Shown one piece after another: positions 26,022-35,132 of a stretch of DNA of 64,000 nt (position 1 is the stretch's first letter; the number at the start of each line of letters is the position of its first letter). The notes under the pieces are model-generated. The model did not search any database, was not told the origin of the DNA, and saw only the letters and a program-made list of their open reading frames with translations. Location of the stretch: assembly GCF_000969885.1 (NCBI RefSeq), contig NZ_CP009501.1:1178001-1242000 (forward strand). The letters are read 5' to 3'. The stretch comes from Methanosarcina thermophila TM-1. GTDB taxonomy: Archaea; Halobacteriota; Methanosarcinia; Methanosarcinales; Methanosarcinaceae. The position numbers and the translations under genes were made by a program.

Positions 26022-27680
26022 ATGGCAGTCAGTATTTCAGTTCTTCTCCCCTTTCTTATCGTATATCTTGGAGCCACTTTCTATGTCGCTTACCTTGGAT
26101 ACAGGAAGAATTCCAAGACCGAAGGGTATATGCTCGCCGGTCGGCAGGTGCATCCTGCAGTTATGGCGCTCTCCTACGGAGCTGCATTTATCAGCACCTC
26201 TGCAATTATAGGATTCGGTGGAGTAGCTGCGTCTCTAGGAATGGGACTCTTATGGCTCGTGTTTATGAACATCTTTTTTGGGATCTTCATCGCCTTCGTG
26301 GTTTTTGGGCCCCGAACCCGGCGCATGGGACTCAATCTGGGAGCTATAACCTATCCTGAGTTTATTGGAAAGCGTTTCCAGTCAAAGTTCATTCAGGCAT
26401 TTTCCGGACTTCTGATCGGAATCTTCATGCCCCTCTACGCATCAAGCGTTATAATAGGAGCCGGAAGATTCCTTGAGACAACCCTTGGAATTAATTATAA
26501 CATTGCTCTTATAATATTCACTGTTATCATTGCCTCTTATGTGATTAAAGGCGGACTGCTCTCAGTAATGTACGTGGATGCCATGCAGGCTGTCCTGATG
26601 TTGTTTGGAATGGGTTTCCTGCTTATTTACACTTACAGCATGCTTGGAGGAGTTACTGAAGCCCACCAAGCTCTTACAGATATGGCACACCTTGTACCTC
26701 CTGCCCTTGCAGCCCAGGGACACAGGGGCTGGACTTCAATGCCGGCTTTTGGCTCCCCTATCTGGTGGACAATGGTTTCCACAATTATAATGGGTGTGGG
26801 AATAGGAGTACTTGCACAGCCGCAGCTTGCAGTGAGGTTCATGACTGTAAAAGACGACCGCTCCCTGAAAAGAGCAGTTGCCGTGGGAGGTCCTTTCCTC
26901 CTTATGATGGTAGGAGTTGCATACGCTATAGGGGCACTTTCCAACGTATATTTCTACAGAACAACGGGCGTGATTGCGCTTCAGGCAGTTCCGGACGGGA
27001 ATACCGATCTTATAATGCCTGCTTTCCTTAACCATGCAATGCCTGAAATGTTTGTTACGCTCTTTATGCTCTGCCTGCTTTCAGCCGCAATGTCTACAGC
27101 AGCAGCCCAGTTCCATACAATGGGCACGGCAATAGGGTACGATGTATACCAGCAGAGTATAATGAAAGGCAAATCCAGAGCAACAGTCCACGTTACAAGA
27201 ATAGGAATTGCCTTTACCATTCTTGTAGCAGTAATTCTGGCATATATCCTTCCGGGAAGCATTATCGCCAGAGCGACTGCGATGTTCATGGGCTTATGCA
27301 CGTCCGCTTTCCTGCCCCTGTTTATCGGAGCACTTTTCTGGAAGCGCACAACAAAAGCCGGAGCAATTGCAAGCCTGGTAATAGGGTCTTTAAGCAGCCT
27401 CTTCTGGCTGACTTTCGTGCATGAAAAAGAAGCAATACCTCTAGGAATCTGCCAGGCGATCTTCGGCAAGGAAACCTTACTTACAGGCACCTGGCCTCTT
27501 GTAGACCCGATCCTGATCGCAACTCCACTGTCCTTGATCGCCCTGGTTGTTGTAAGCCTTATGACACCCCAATTTTCACCCGAATTCCTGAAGAAAGTTT
27601 TCAGGTTCAGGTTTGAAGATGAGAAAGAAGAAAGCTCAGAAAAAGTAACAAGTGGTGCAGCAGATTCAATAGGCGTTTAA
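26022..27680 (+). CDS. Sodium:solute symporter family transporter
   Basis: This 552-aa integral membrane protein has about 13 hydrophobic helices and the SSS-family pattern: GYMLAGRQVHPAVMALSYGAAFIS near the start, GGLLSVMYVDAMQAVLM in the middle and MPEMFVTLFMLCLLSAAMSTAAAQFH. It uses a sodium gradient to bring in a small organic solute. Its relatives include monocarboxylate (acetate, lactate, pyruvate), proline and pantothenate carriers; the sequence does not settle which. The facing LarA-type genes make a 2-hydroxy acid an attractive substrate, as inference only. Confidence 0.9.
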   Translation: MAVSISVLLPFLIVYLGATFYVAYLGYRKNSKTEGYMLAGRQVHPAVMALSYGAAFISTSAIIGFGGVAASLGMGLLWLVFMNIFFGIFIAFVVFGPRTRRMGLNLGAITYPEFIGKRFQSKFIQAFSGLLIGIFMPLYASSVIIGAGRFLETTLGINYNIALIIFTVIIASYVIKGGLLSVMYVDAMQAVLMLFGMGFLLIYTYSMLGGVTEAHQALTDMAHLVPPALAAQGHRGWTSMPAFGSPIWWTMVSTIIMGVGIGVLAQPQLAVRFMTVKDDRSLKRAVAVGGPFLLMMVGVAYAIGALSNVYFYRTTGVIALQAVPDGNTDLIMPAFLNHAMPEMFVTLFMLCLLSAAMSTAAAQFHTMGTAIGYDVYQQSIMKGKSRATVHVTRIGIAFTILVAVILAYILPGSIIARATAMFMGLCTSAFLPLFIGALFWKRTTKAGAIASLVIGSLSSLFWLTFVHEKEAIPLGICQAIFGKETLLTGTWPLVDPILIATPLSLIALVVVSLMTPQFSPEFLKKVFRFRFEDEKEESSEKVTSGAADSIGV

Positions 27681-27750
27681 GCCTGCAACCCTGTCTCCAC
27701 CTTTACATGTTTTATTTCTTCTTTCAATTTCATTTTTTATACTTCATTGA

Positions 27751-29037
27751 TTAGCTTTCTTGTTTTCCTTTTCCTTCTTTTCTGACCGGCAGCGTCTGCC
27801 CCCCATGTGGCATAAGGTGGATTTTTGCATCAGGGTTTTCCGAAAACACCTCAGATAAGGCATCATTTACACTTGCCATCGGAGTGAAGAAAGCAGATCT
27901 TATTTGTTCATCCTGGAGTTTAGAAACCAGATAAAGCTTAAATTTTTTTGAAATTTTAGCAATTATTGCAGTTTTGTGCCCACCGAACTCGAAACATTGT
28001 TTGAAACGCTCGATTGCATCATCTGGGCTCCGACATTCCCTGTTCCAGCATTCATACACCTGATTTCCAATTCCTTCGGCGCATTCAGCCACAAGGATAA
28101 TGGAGCCGCCTGTTTTCACAGCCTGGGTTGCATTGTCAAGGGCTTTACTTGCCTGGAAAAGGTTGATATCTTTCGGGAAACCCCCGCAGGAAACTATAAC
28201 TGCATTTGCGGGCTCTACAGGCACCTTATACATGGAATCCACTACCTCCACGCCTTTCCTGTGAGCCTCGATAAAATCCCCGGCAACGGCAGCAACGATT
28301 TCTTTTTTACTGTCAAGCACTACATTCAGGATAAAGTCAAGACCGGCAATTTTTGCAGCTTCTTCCATGTCCTGCCGCACAGGACCATCGACCCTTCCGG
28401 AAACAGCCTTTTCATCAATCATCATTTTGTGGTTTGCTATTACTGCCTCTTTTGAGCTTACCCCAGGCAGCACTGACTTTGCTCCTCCGCTGTACCCTGC
28501 GTAATAATGGAATTCGATGCTTCCAGTACCTATAACAAGATCTGCATCCAGAACATTTTCAAAGATTTCAACCGGGGTTCCTCGTGAGGTTGTGCCAATA
28601 TATCTGCACCTGCTGGTATCGTGCTGGATGCAGCGAATTTTCTTATAAATCTCTTCTCCTACCAGTCTTCTGGATTCTTCTTCAGTCTGGTTTCGATGGA
28701 GTCCGAGGGCAAAGATAATAGTGATATTCTCAGCTTTTGTCCCTCCAAGATAAAGCTCTTCGAGTAGAGGAGGGAGAATTTTTCCAGTCGGAGTTGGTCT
28801 TGTAATATCACTGACTATAATTGCAATTTTGGAATTAGGGTTTACAATCTCAGATAGCCTTTTACTTTTTATAGGATTTTCAAGGGCTTTTTTAATTAAA
28901 AAATCTCCTCTTTCTTTTATTTCAGGTTCAGAAGGCAGAATAATACTGGATATGTTTCGTTTAGGAATATCCAGCTCAAGTGACATATTTCCAAAAGCCA
29001 GTGATATTGTTTTTGTGTTTGCAGCATTATATGGCAT
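27751..29037 (-). CDS. LarA-type nickel-pincer racemase family protein, copy 1
   Basis: This 428-aa protein belongs to the lactate racemase (LarA) family. LarA epimerises 2-hydroxy acids using a nickel-pincer nucleotide bound to a lysine. The key positions match the L. plantarum enzyme in spacing: H114 (LGLHRNQ), H177 and K187 in EFHYYAGYSGGAKSVLPG, and H203 (ANHKMM). The loop after the lysine differs from that of copies 2 and 3 (ANHKMMIDEKAVSGRV instead of HSFYSKLFEG), so its substrate may differ. Genes for cofactor synthesis (larB, larC, larE) are not in this window. It is the last of three tandem paralogues. Confidence 0.85.
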   Translation of the reverse strand: MPYNAANTKTISLAFGNMSLELDIPKRNISSIILPSEPEIKERGDFLIKKALENPIKSKRLSEIVNPNSKIAIIVSDITRPTPTGKILPPLLEELYLGGTKAENITIIFALGLHRNQTEEESRRLVGEEIYKKIRCIQHDTSRCRYIGTTSRGTPVEIFENVLDADLVIGTGSIEFHYYAGYSGGAKSVLPGVSSKEAVIANHKMMIDEKAVSGRVDGPVRQDMEEAAKIAGLDFILNVVLDSKKEIVAAVAGDFIEAHRKGVEVVDSMYKVPVEPANAVIVSCGGFPKDINLFQASKALDNATQAVKTGGSIILVAECAEGIGNQVYECWNRECRSPDDAIERFKQCFEFGGHKTAIIAKISKKFKLYLVSKLQDEQIRSAFFTPMASVNDALSEVFSENPDAKIHLMPHGGQTLPVRKEGKGKQES

Positions 29038-29123
29038 TTTAATTGCCTTTTTTTATGTTTTTTTATATAACTGTATTATTTTGGGGCTATTTTCTTTTAT
29101 AATCTTCTCCTTTATGCCACCTT

Positions 29124-30386
29124 TTATTTTATTACAGGTAAAGTCCACCCACCATTGGGCATAACATGGATTTTAGCCTTCGGGTTTTCGGAAATAATTT
29201 TTTCAAGCGCTTCTTCTACACTTGTAACAGGAATAAAGAAGGCACTTCTGCTCTCAGTTTCTGGAAGCTTTGAGACAAGGTAAAGCTTGAATTCTTTTGC
29301 AGCCCTTCCGACAATGGCAGCTTTATGTCCGCCGAACTCAAAATGTTTTCTGAATTTTTGTACCGCTTTATCGGGAGTTTTGCATTCTCTACTCCAGCGC
29401 TCATATGTACTATCCCCGATTCCTTCAGCACATTCGGCTACAAGCACTATTGAGCCTCCTTTTTTCACGGCTTGGGTTGAATTCTCAAGGGATTTTGTCG
29501 CCTGGAAGAGGTTAATATCCTTTGGAAATCCCCCGCAGGAAACAACGACCGCATCTGCAGGATCTACAGGCACCTTATACATAGAATCCACAATCTCGGC
29601 TCCTTTCCTGTGAGCTTTTATAAAGTCTCCAGCAACAGCAGCAACTATTCTTTTTTTACTGTCAAGCACAACGTTAAGGATAAAATCAAGACCTGCAATC
29701 CTTGCAGCTTCCTCTATATTCTGTCTTGCCGGATTATCGGCTCTACCTGAGAGAAGCTCACCTTCAAAGAGTTTGCTGTAAAAACTATGATAAGAAAGTA
29801 TGGAGTTTTCCGAACTGACTCCTGGAAGGATGGATTTTCCTCCTCCGCCATATCCTGCATAATAGTGAAATTCCACTGTGCCTGTGCTTATAATAACATC
29901 AGAGTCAACTACTTCTTCGAAAACCTCAACTGGAGTTCCAAAACTCGTTTCTCCAAGATACCTGCACCTTTTCCTGTCATGCTGGATGCACCTAATTTTT
30001 TCATAGATTTCCTCCCCTACAAGATGGCGGCATTCTTCTTCAGTCTGGTTTCGATGGAGCCCGAGTGCAAAGACAATAGTGATATTCTCAGCTTTTGCCC
30101 CTCCAAGATAAAGCTCTTCGAGCAGAGGAGGGAGGATTTTTTTAGTTGGAGTTGGTCTTGTAATATCACTGACTATAATTGCAACCTTAGAATCAGGGTT
30201 TACAATCTCAGAAAGCCTTTTACTTTTTATAGGATTTTCAAGCGATTTTTTGATCAAAGAGAAAGGGTCTTCCTTTATTTCAGGTTCCAAAGGTAAAATT
30301 ATACTTGCAAGGTTTCTTTCCGGAATTTCAAACTCAACTCCCGTGCTTCCGAAAGAAAGTGATATTTTTTTTATGTTTGCAGTCAT
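29124..30386 (-). CDS. LarA-type racemase family protein, copy 2
   Basis: This 420-aa paralogue has H111 (LGLHRNQ), H174 and K184 in EFHYYAGYGGGGKSILPG, and H200 (SYHSFYSKLFEG), the spacing of active LarA. It shares the GYGGGGKS loop and HSFYSKLFEG region with copy 3, so these two form a subgroup. Long stretches of DNA are nearly identical to copy 3. It is 86 bases upstream of copy 1 on the same strand. The substrate is unknown; the family acts on lactate and other 2-hydroxy acids. Confidence 0.85.
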   Translation of the reverse strand: MTANIKKISLSFGSTGVEFEIPERNLASIILPLEPEIKEDPFSLIKKSLENPIKSKRLSEIVNPDSKVAIIVSDITRPTPTKKILPPLLEELYLGGAKAENITIVFALGLHRNQTEEECRHLVGEEIYEKIRCIQHDRKRCRYLGETSFGTPVEVFEEVVDSDVIISTGTVEFHYYAGYGGGGKSILPGVSSENSILSYHSFYSKLFEGELLSGRADNPARQNIEEAARIAGLDFILNVVLDSKKRIVAAVAGDFIKAHRKGAEIVDSMYKVPVDPADAVVVSCGGFPKDINLFQATKSLENSTQAVKKGGSIVLVAECAEGIGDSTYERWSRECKTPDKAVQKFRKHFEFGGHKAAIVGRAAKEFKLYLVSKLPETESRSAFFIPVTSVEEALEKIISENPKAKIHVMPNGGWTLPVIK

Positions 30387-30500
30387 AGTTATGCCGATAC
30401 TTTATCTGATGCCATTTTTCTTTGTTGTAAAATAATAGGGATAAACAGGTATAAAAAGAACTATAATAATTTCAAAGGCAATTCAAAATTTTATTTTTAT

Positions 30501-31775
30501 TTATAATCTTCTTTGGCGTTTTACAGGTAAAGTCCACCCTCCCTCAGGCATGATGTGGACTTTAGCATCGGAATTTTCGGAAAATACTTTCCCAAGTGCC
30601 TCTTCTATGCTTTTTACAGGCGTGAAAAAGGCTTTTTCACTTTCTGCATCCGGAAGCTTTGAAACAAGGTAGAGCTTGAATTCTTTTGCAGCCCTCCCGA
30701 CAATAGCAGCTTTGTGCCCGCCGAACTCAAAACATTTTTTGAAGCGTTCAACTGCCTCTTCAGGACCCCTGCATTCCCTGTTCCAGCATTCGTAAACTTT
30801 GTTTCCAATTCCTTCTGCACATTCGGCTACCAGGATGATCGAGCCTCCTTCTTTTACGGCAGGAATGGCGTGTTCAAGCGATTTTATTGCCTGGTAAAGA
30901 TTGATGTCTTTTGGGAAACCACCGCAGGAAACAATGACTGCATCCGCAGGCTCTACGGGCACTTTATACATGGCATCAACGTGTTCTGCACCTTTCCTGT
31001 GGGCTTCGATGAAATCCCCGGCAACGGCAGCAACAATCTCTTTTTTGCTGTTTATTACAACATTTAAGATGAAATCAAGACCTGCAATCCTTGCAGCTTC
31101 TTCTATATTCTGTCTTGCCGGGCTGTCGGCTCTGCCTGAGAGGGGATCCCCTTCAAAGAGTTTGCTATAAAAACTGTGAAACGAGAGTATGGATTCTTCC
31201 GAACTGACCCCAGGAAGGATGGATTTTCCTCCTCCTCCATACCCTGCATAATAGTGAAATTCCACTGTGCCTGTGCTTATAATAACATCAGAGTCGACTA
31301 CTTCTTCGAAAACTTCAACAGGAGTTCCAAAACTCGTTTCTCCAAGATACCTGCACCTTTTCCTGTCATGCTGGATGCATCTAATTTTTTCATAGATTTC
31401 CTCCCCTACAAGATGGCGACACTCTTCTTCAGTCTGTAAGCGATGGAGTCCGAGGGCAAAGACAATAGTGATATTCTCAGCTTTTGCTCCTCCAAGATAA
31501 AGCTCTTCGAGCAGAGGAGGAAGAATTTTTCCAGTCGGAGTTGGTCTTGTAATATCACTGACTATAATTGCAACCTTGGAATCAGGGTTTACAATCTCAG
31601 ATAGCCTTTTACTTTTTATAGGATTTTCAAGCGCTTTTTTGACCAAAGAAAAAGGATCTTCCTTTATTTCTGATTCCGAAGGCAGAATGATACTGGACAT
31701 GTTTTTCTCAGGTATACTCAACTCAAAAATTCCATTCCCAAACGCGAGTGAAATCGTTTTTATATTCTCAGTCAT
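30501..31775 (-). CDS. LarA-type racemase family protein, copy 3
   Basis: This paralogue (424 aa from ATG 31775) has H111 (LGLHRLQ), H174 and K184 in EFHYYAGYGGGGKSILPG and H200 (SFHSFYSKLFEG). I chose the ATG at 31775, which gives MTENIKTISL and lines up with copy 2; a second ATG at 31781 is possible. A TATA element about 25-35 bases upstream implies a very short leader. It is the first gene of the three-copy set, so it leads the transcript. The C-terminus ends in a basic tail (VKRQRRL). Confidence 0.85.
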   Translation of the reverse strand: MTENIKTISLAFGNGIFELSIPEKNMSSIILPSESEIKEDPFSLVKKALENPIKSKRLSEIVNPDSKVAIIVSDITRPTPTGKILPPLLEELYLGGAKAENITIVFALGLHRLQTEEECRHLVGEEIYEKIRCIQHDRKRCRYLGETSFGTPVEVFEEVVDSDVIISTGTVEFHYYAGYGGGGKSILPGVSSEESILSFHSFYSKLFEGDPLSGRADSPARQNIEEAARIAGLDFILNVVINSKKEIVAAVAGDFIEAHRKGAEHVDAMYKVPVEPADAVIVSCGGFPKDINLYQAIKSLEHAIPAVKEGGSIILVAECAEGIGNKVYECWNRECRGPEEAVERFKKCFEFGGHKAAIVGRAAKEFKLYLVSKLPDAESEKAFFTPVKSIEEALGKVFSENSDAKVHIMPEGGWTLPVKRQRRL

Positions 31776-31798
31776 AATCATTCCGATGTCTTCGTACT

Positions 31799-31811
31799 AA
31801 TTATATAAAAT
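31799..31811 (-). promoter_or_regulatory. TATA box of the larA-type cluster
   Basis: On the minus strand GATTTTATATAAT ends about 23 bases before the first possible ATG of copy 3. That would place transcription start almost at the start codon and make the message nearly leaderless. Confidence 0.5.
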
Positions 31812-31900
31812 CGTATAGGTAAACAATGAGAATTAAATTTAAATCTGGTTTCAAACTCCAGGCTAAACTGGCAGCTAAAATTAGATTTGTATTCTAACAA

Positions 31901-31980
31901 TATATTTATTATTTTAATAATATATTTTACCTTTTAATAATATATTTTACCTTTTAATAATATATTTGTTATTTTAATAG
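31901..31980. repeat. Four tandem 20-bp AT-rich repeats
   Basis: TATATTTTACCTTTTAATAA stands at 31921 and 31941, with variants at 31901 and 31961, all in exact 20-base phase. They lie upstream of the LarA cluster. Confidence 0.8.
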
Positions 31981-32179
31981 TTTTCCCATCCTGAGTTCCG
32001 CTTCTAGGTGATGGGTTTGTTTCGCTCCCCGAGTCCAGTCTCGGAAGCCGAGTCCAGGCTCTGGAGGACGGAGCTCTTTTCGATATGCTGCGCTCCGCTC
32101 AAGATGACTATACAAGAAGTAAAAAAATCATAATTAGTTAGCTAAAAAGAGATAAAACTAGAAAAGAAATATATTAAGT
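31981..32179. other. GC-richer intergenic block
   Basis: This block is less AT-rich than its surroundings. It contains CTCGGAAGCCGAG (32039-32051, a small hairpin) and the paired phrases GAGTCCAGTCTCGGA and GAGTCCAGGCTCTGGA. No gene is evident. It may be a fragment of a repeat element or a terminator for the hydrolase transcript that ends at 32180. Confidence 0.4.
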
Positions 32180-32872
32180 TTAAAGTTCGATTGACTCACC
32201 TGGCTTCATTATAATCACTTTTGTGCTGGTTTTTGATTCAACGGACTGCTGGAATTCAAGAGGGTCCTGGCTGATTACATCGAAGGTGTTATAGTGCATG
32301 GGGATTGCGATTTTGGGGCGGATGAGTTCTACAGCTTTTACGGCTTCTTTTATGCCCATTGTGAAATGACCACCTATGGGCAGGAGGGCTATTTCAGGTT
32401 CGTAGAGTTCGCCTATAAGCTGCATGTCGCCGAAAACCCCAGTGTCTCCGGCGTGGTAGATAGTACGTCCGTTGATCTGTATAATGAAGCCTGCCGGGGA
32501 GCCGCCATCGAAACTGAAGCCGGAGGCATCGATTGAGGAGGAGTGGAGCGCATTGGTCATGGTTAGCTTTATGCCTTCAACGTTCATTGTGCCGCCTTTA
32601 TTCATGCCTTCTGCAAAAACTCCTTTGGATTTGATATAGTTTGCAACCTCGTGAATGGAAATTATTCTGCACCCGGTTCGTTTTCCGATTTCTATCGCAT
32701 CTCCGAGATGGTCTTGATGCCCGTGAGTTATGACTAATACGTCGGGGTTCAGTTCCTCAGGAGTACATGGAGCCATTGGATTTCCTGAAATAAAAGGATC
32801 GATCAGTAATCTCTTTTCAGCTTCCAATAAAAAAGCCGAATGCCCGAGCCAGGTGATTTTTATGCCAGCCAT
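32180..32872 (-). CDS. UPF0173 metal-dependent hydrolase
   Basis: This 230-aa protein has the metallo-beta-lactamase fold: [17 protein letters not shown] carries the H-x-H-x-D-H zinc motif, [12 protein letters not shown] the bridging aspartate, and [11 protein letters not shown] the last His. This set defines the UPF0173 family, close to UlaG-type lactonases; the substrate is unknown. It stands alone between the LarA cluster and DUF2117, divergent from the latter by about 160 bases. Confidence 0.9.
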   Translation of the reverse strand: MAGIKITWLGHSAFLLEAEKRLLIDPFISGNPMAPCTPEELNPDVLVITHGHQDHLGDAIEIGKRTGCRIISIHEVANYIKSKGVFAEGMNKGGTMNVEGIKLTMTNALHSSSIDASGFSFDGGSPAGFIIQINGRTIYHAGDTGVFGDMQLIGELYEPEIALLPIGGHFTMGIKEAVKAVELIRPKIAIPMHYNTFDVISQDPLEFQQSVESKTSTKVIIMKPGESIEL

Positions 32873-33031
32873 TTCTTTCCCTCACAGTCAGTCATTTTTT
32901 ATTAAAACGTAATAATGCGTAATGTAATTTTCGATGATAACCCGATATTTTTGAATTTCGATAATAGTTGGATGGTTTACAAAAAAAAGTTATGTTAATA
33001 TGTAACTTTCAATAATAAAGTCAGGAACAGG

Positions 33032-34207
33032 ATGAAAATTAGCGTTGTGATCCACGGACCCGAGATTATCGACTCTGGAGAAGCAAAAATAGTTTTAGAA
33101 AAACTTTCCCGTCTCGGTGAGGTAAAAGCAGAGCTTGGCGGAACTATGGGAAGAACAGCCGTCCTTGATGCAGGGCTCGAAAAAATTATAGATATAACCC
33201 GGAATCTCAAGCCTAGTGCCTGCATAGAAGCTTCTTTTGAAACAGCAGACCTTATTTGCCTCCTGAACCGAGGAAAAACTTTCGAAACCGGCAAAATTTT
33301 CGGGTCAAAGGTTGCTTCTCGCCTGAAAGACTGTGAAAAGAAACCAGTAATCCAGATCGAGAGCCCCGGCTGTTCCTTTGGGAGAATAATCCCCCTGAAT
33401 AAAAAAGCCGAAAACTGCATCGAAAAACTCTCCGAAACCCTTGGTATTCCTGTAGAGAAACCCCTGCCTTTTCATAATTCAGTTTTCATAGAAAACTGCC
33501 CGAAAACCGGGAAAACCCAAGTAATCCGCGAGATCTCAGGCGTTCTTCCCGGCGAAAATATCTTTGTAAACGGAATCGTAATTGGAAAAGCCCTATCTTC
33601 GAAAATCAGGATAATCTCCGAAAATGGCTTCATTACTGCAATCGAAGGCGGAGAAATAAAAGAGCATGGGCTTGAGAAGCTCCATAATTACGAAAAAAGA
33701 GAGCCTGTAGACCTTGCCAACGCCTGGATAAAAAGTGGGGATATCCGGAGAAGCACCTCCTTACTGCCGGACGCCAGGAAACAAAGCGCCTGTGCCCGAA
33801 AATCAAGATTCATTTCCAGAGCCGGAGCTGGAAAAGTTGTGCCCGGAAAGGTTGTACTTATAGACCATATAGCAGAACGCACTTTCGAACTGACAACCAG
33901 TGCCGAACTTGCCGTTACAGTCGGAGATGATACCACTGATATAGCGGGAGATATTCTTTTCAGGTTAGGAATTCCTATTCTCGGAATCACGGACGGGGAC
34001 TGCGATGAAGTTGCTTGCCAGACTGAATTTTATCCGGGTTCGGTCGTGCTGAGGCTGACAGCAGGAAATGATGATATTCTGGGCAAGAAAATAAAACAGG
34101 AACTTTTAAGGGGAAAGAGTTCTGCGGTTTTAGAGGATATATGCGCTTTTAAAGAAGATGTGCTGAAACTTGCAGAGCCTTTGATTGAAGATGTTTTTGA
34201 GTATTGA
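33032..34207 (+). CDS. DUF2117 family protein
   Basis: This 391-aa protein begins MKISVVIHGPEIIDSGEAK and continues LGGTMGRTAVLDAG, the pattern of the archaeal DUF2117 family, found mainly in methanogens and of unknown function. The middle contains ISGVLPGENIFVNGIVIGKAL. The C-terminal part has VGDDTTDIAGDILFRLGIPILGITDGDCDE, reminiscent of an aspartate-rich metal or phosphate site. Several cysteines (ESPGCSFG, ENCPKTG) could bind metal. It has no close same-strand neighbour. Confidence 0.75.
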   Translation: MKISVVIHGPEIIDSGEAKIVLEKLSRLGEVKAELGGTMGRTAVLDAGLEKIIDITRNLKPSACIEASFETADLICLLNRGKTFETGKIFGSKVASRLKDCEKKPVIQIESPGCSFGRIIPLNKKAENCIEKLSETLGIPVEKPLPFHNSVFIENCPKTGKTQVIREISGVLPGENIFVNGIVIGKALSSKIRIISENGFITAIEGGEIKEHGLEKLHNYEKREPVDLANAWIKSGDIRRSTSLLPDARKQSACARKSRFISRAGAGKVVPGKVVLIDHIAERTFELTTSAELAVTVGDDTTDIAGDILFRLGIPILGITDGDCDEVACQTEFYPGSVVLRLTAGNDDILGKKIKQELLRGKSSAVLEDICAFKEDVLKLAEPLIEDVFEY

Positions 34208-34422
34208 TACTAAAAAGTTCATGATTCGAAATCCTAAATTCTGACCTCTACAACGTCATTCGTCACACTGTGTTGTGCTTGCCACGCTCGACGCAGGAGA
34301 GCGGCTTTTCAGAAAAAAGAAGAGAAAATATCAAAATTTTGACTATGAATATAAAGCTTTTTAAATCATTTTAGTTTGATAGCTAGACGCTAAGAACCGT
34401 TTTTCGGAACGGGACTAATGGT

Positions 34423-34478
34423 CCGTTTTTAATGATCCGTTTTTAATGGGCTGTTTTTAATGAGCTGTTTTTCGGGTT
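34423..34478. repeat. Four 14-bp tandem repeats
   Basis: CCGTTTTTAATGAT-type units begin at 34423, 34437, 34451 and 34465, with the last changing to CTGTTTTTCGGG. A hairpin-like CCGTTTTTCGGAACGG lies just before them (about 34397). Confidence 0.7.
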
Positions 34479-35005
34479 GGTTAACAAAGAAATGAGAATA
34501 TGTTCCCGTTCCTAAAGTACAATAATAACAGTGTCATTTATTTAAATAAAATTGAGAAAATAATAGCACTAACATAATCATTTTATGAATTCTATAAGTA
34601 AAGAATCAGAGATGAATATGAACAACTCGATGTACAATAGATAGCCAGAATGAAAAATATACCTGTCAATTTGGGGAACGAGCTGGCATTTAGCCTAGCG
34701 TCATATGCAAAAATTCAGACGTTTATGATGAAAACGCCAATGTATTAATTGGTTTTAAGTTACTTAATTTTATTATCAGTCAATTGTAATCAGCACTCTG
34801 ATTTAAAGAATTATTCCTAACTATTTAGAAAAGAGGTAGATGGGCGAGTGAAACAGCCCCGCTCTAGGCTTGAGAGAACAGGAAGAAACAGCTAAACTTG
34901 CTCCAGACATGATTGTAGATCCCAGCTAATTGGTCTACAGAATATTACTTTTTATATTAATTTTTATATGAATACATGAATATTTTCAAGTATATTACTC
35001 TATTT

Positions 35006-35051
35006 TTATTCTGATCCCGCTTGCTCTGATAGCTCTCCTGCCTGCGTTTAC
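35006..35051 (+). pseudogene. Remnant of a type II secretion F-like gene
   Basis: Bases 35008-35046 match 38495-38533 inside the downstream F-type gene at 37 of 39 positions. In frame the fragment reads SIFILIPLALIALLPA, close to the gene's SIFILIPLALVALLPA. No homology is evident to either side. Confidence 0.65.
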
Positions 35052-35132
35052 TAGAGTCTCCGACATCTGTCGAAAATTTTTAATACATTCAAAGATAAAT
35101 TCTGAAGTTAGCTGGGAAATGGGGACTCAAAC

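Larger units (their letters stand above)
34208..35132. other. Long intergenic region with repeats and a gene fragment
   Basis: No intact gene is visible in this 925-base stretch. It holds 14-bp repeats (34423-34478), a fragment resembling the F-type secretion protein gene (about 35006-35051), a phrase GGGCGAGTGAAACAGCCCCG near 34840 without a clear assignment, and the promoter of the secretion ATPase (AT-rich ATTTTTAATACATT at about 35077). The content looks like decayed coding DNA. Confidence 0.5.

Noticed and set aside
32030-32110. Possible tRNA or structured RNA in the GC-richer block
   Set aside because: No cloverleaf, no CCA and no T-loop consensus; only a short hairpin is present.
34820-34900. 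Possible transposase or IS remnant near 34.8 kb
   Set aside because: I could find no inverted terminal repeats, target duplication or transposase motif.
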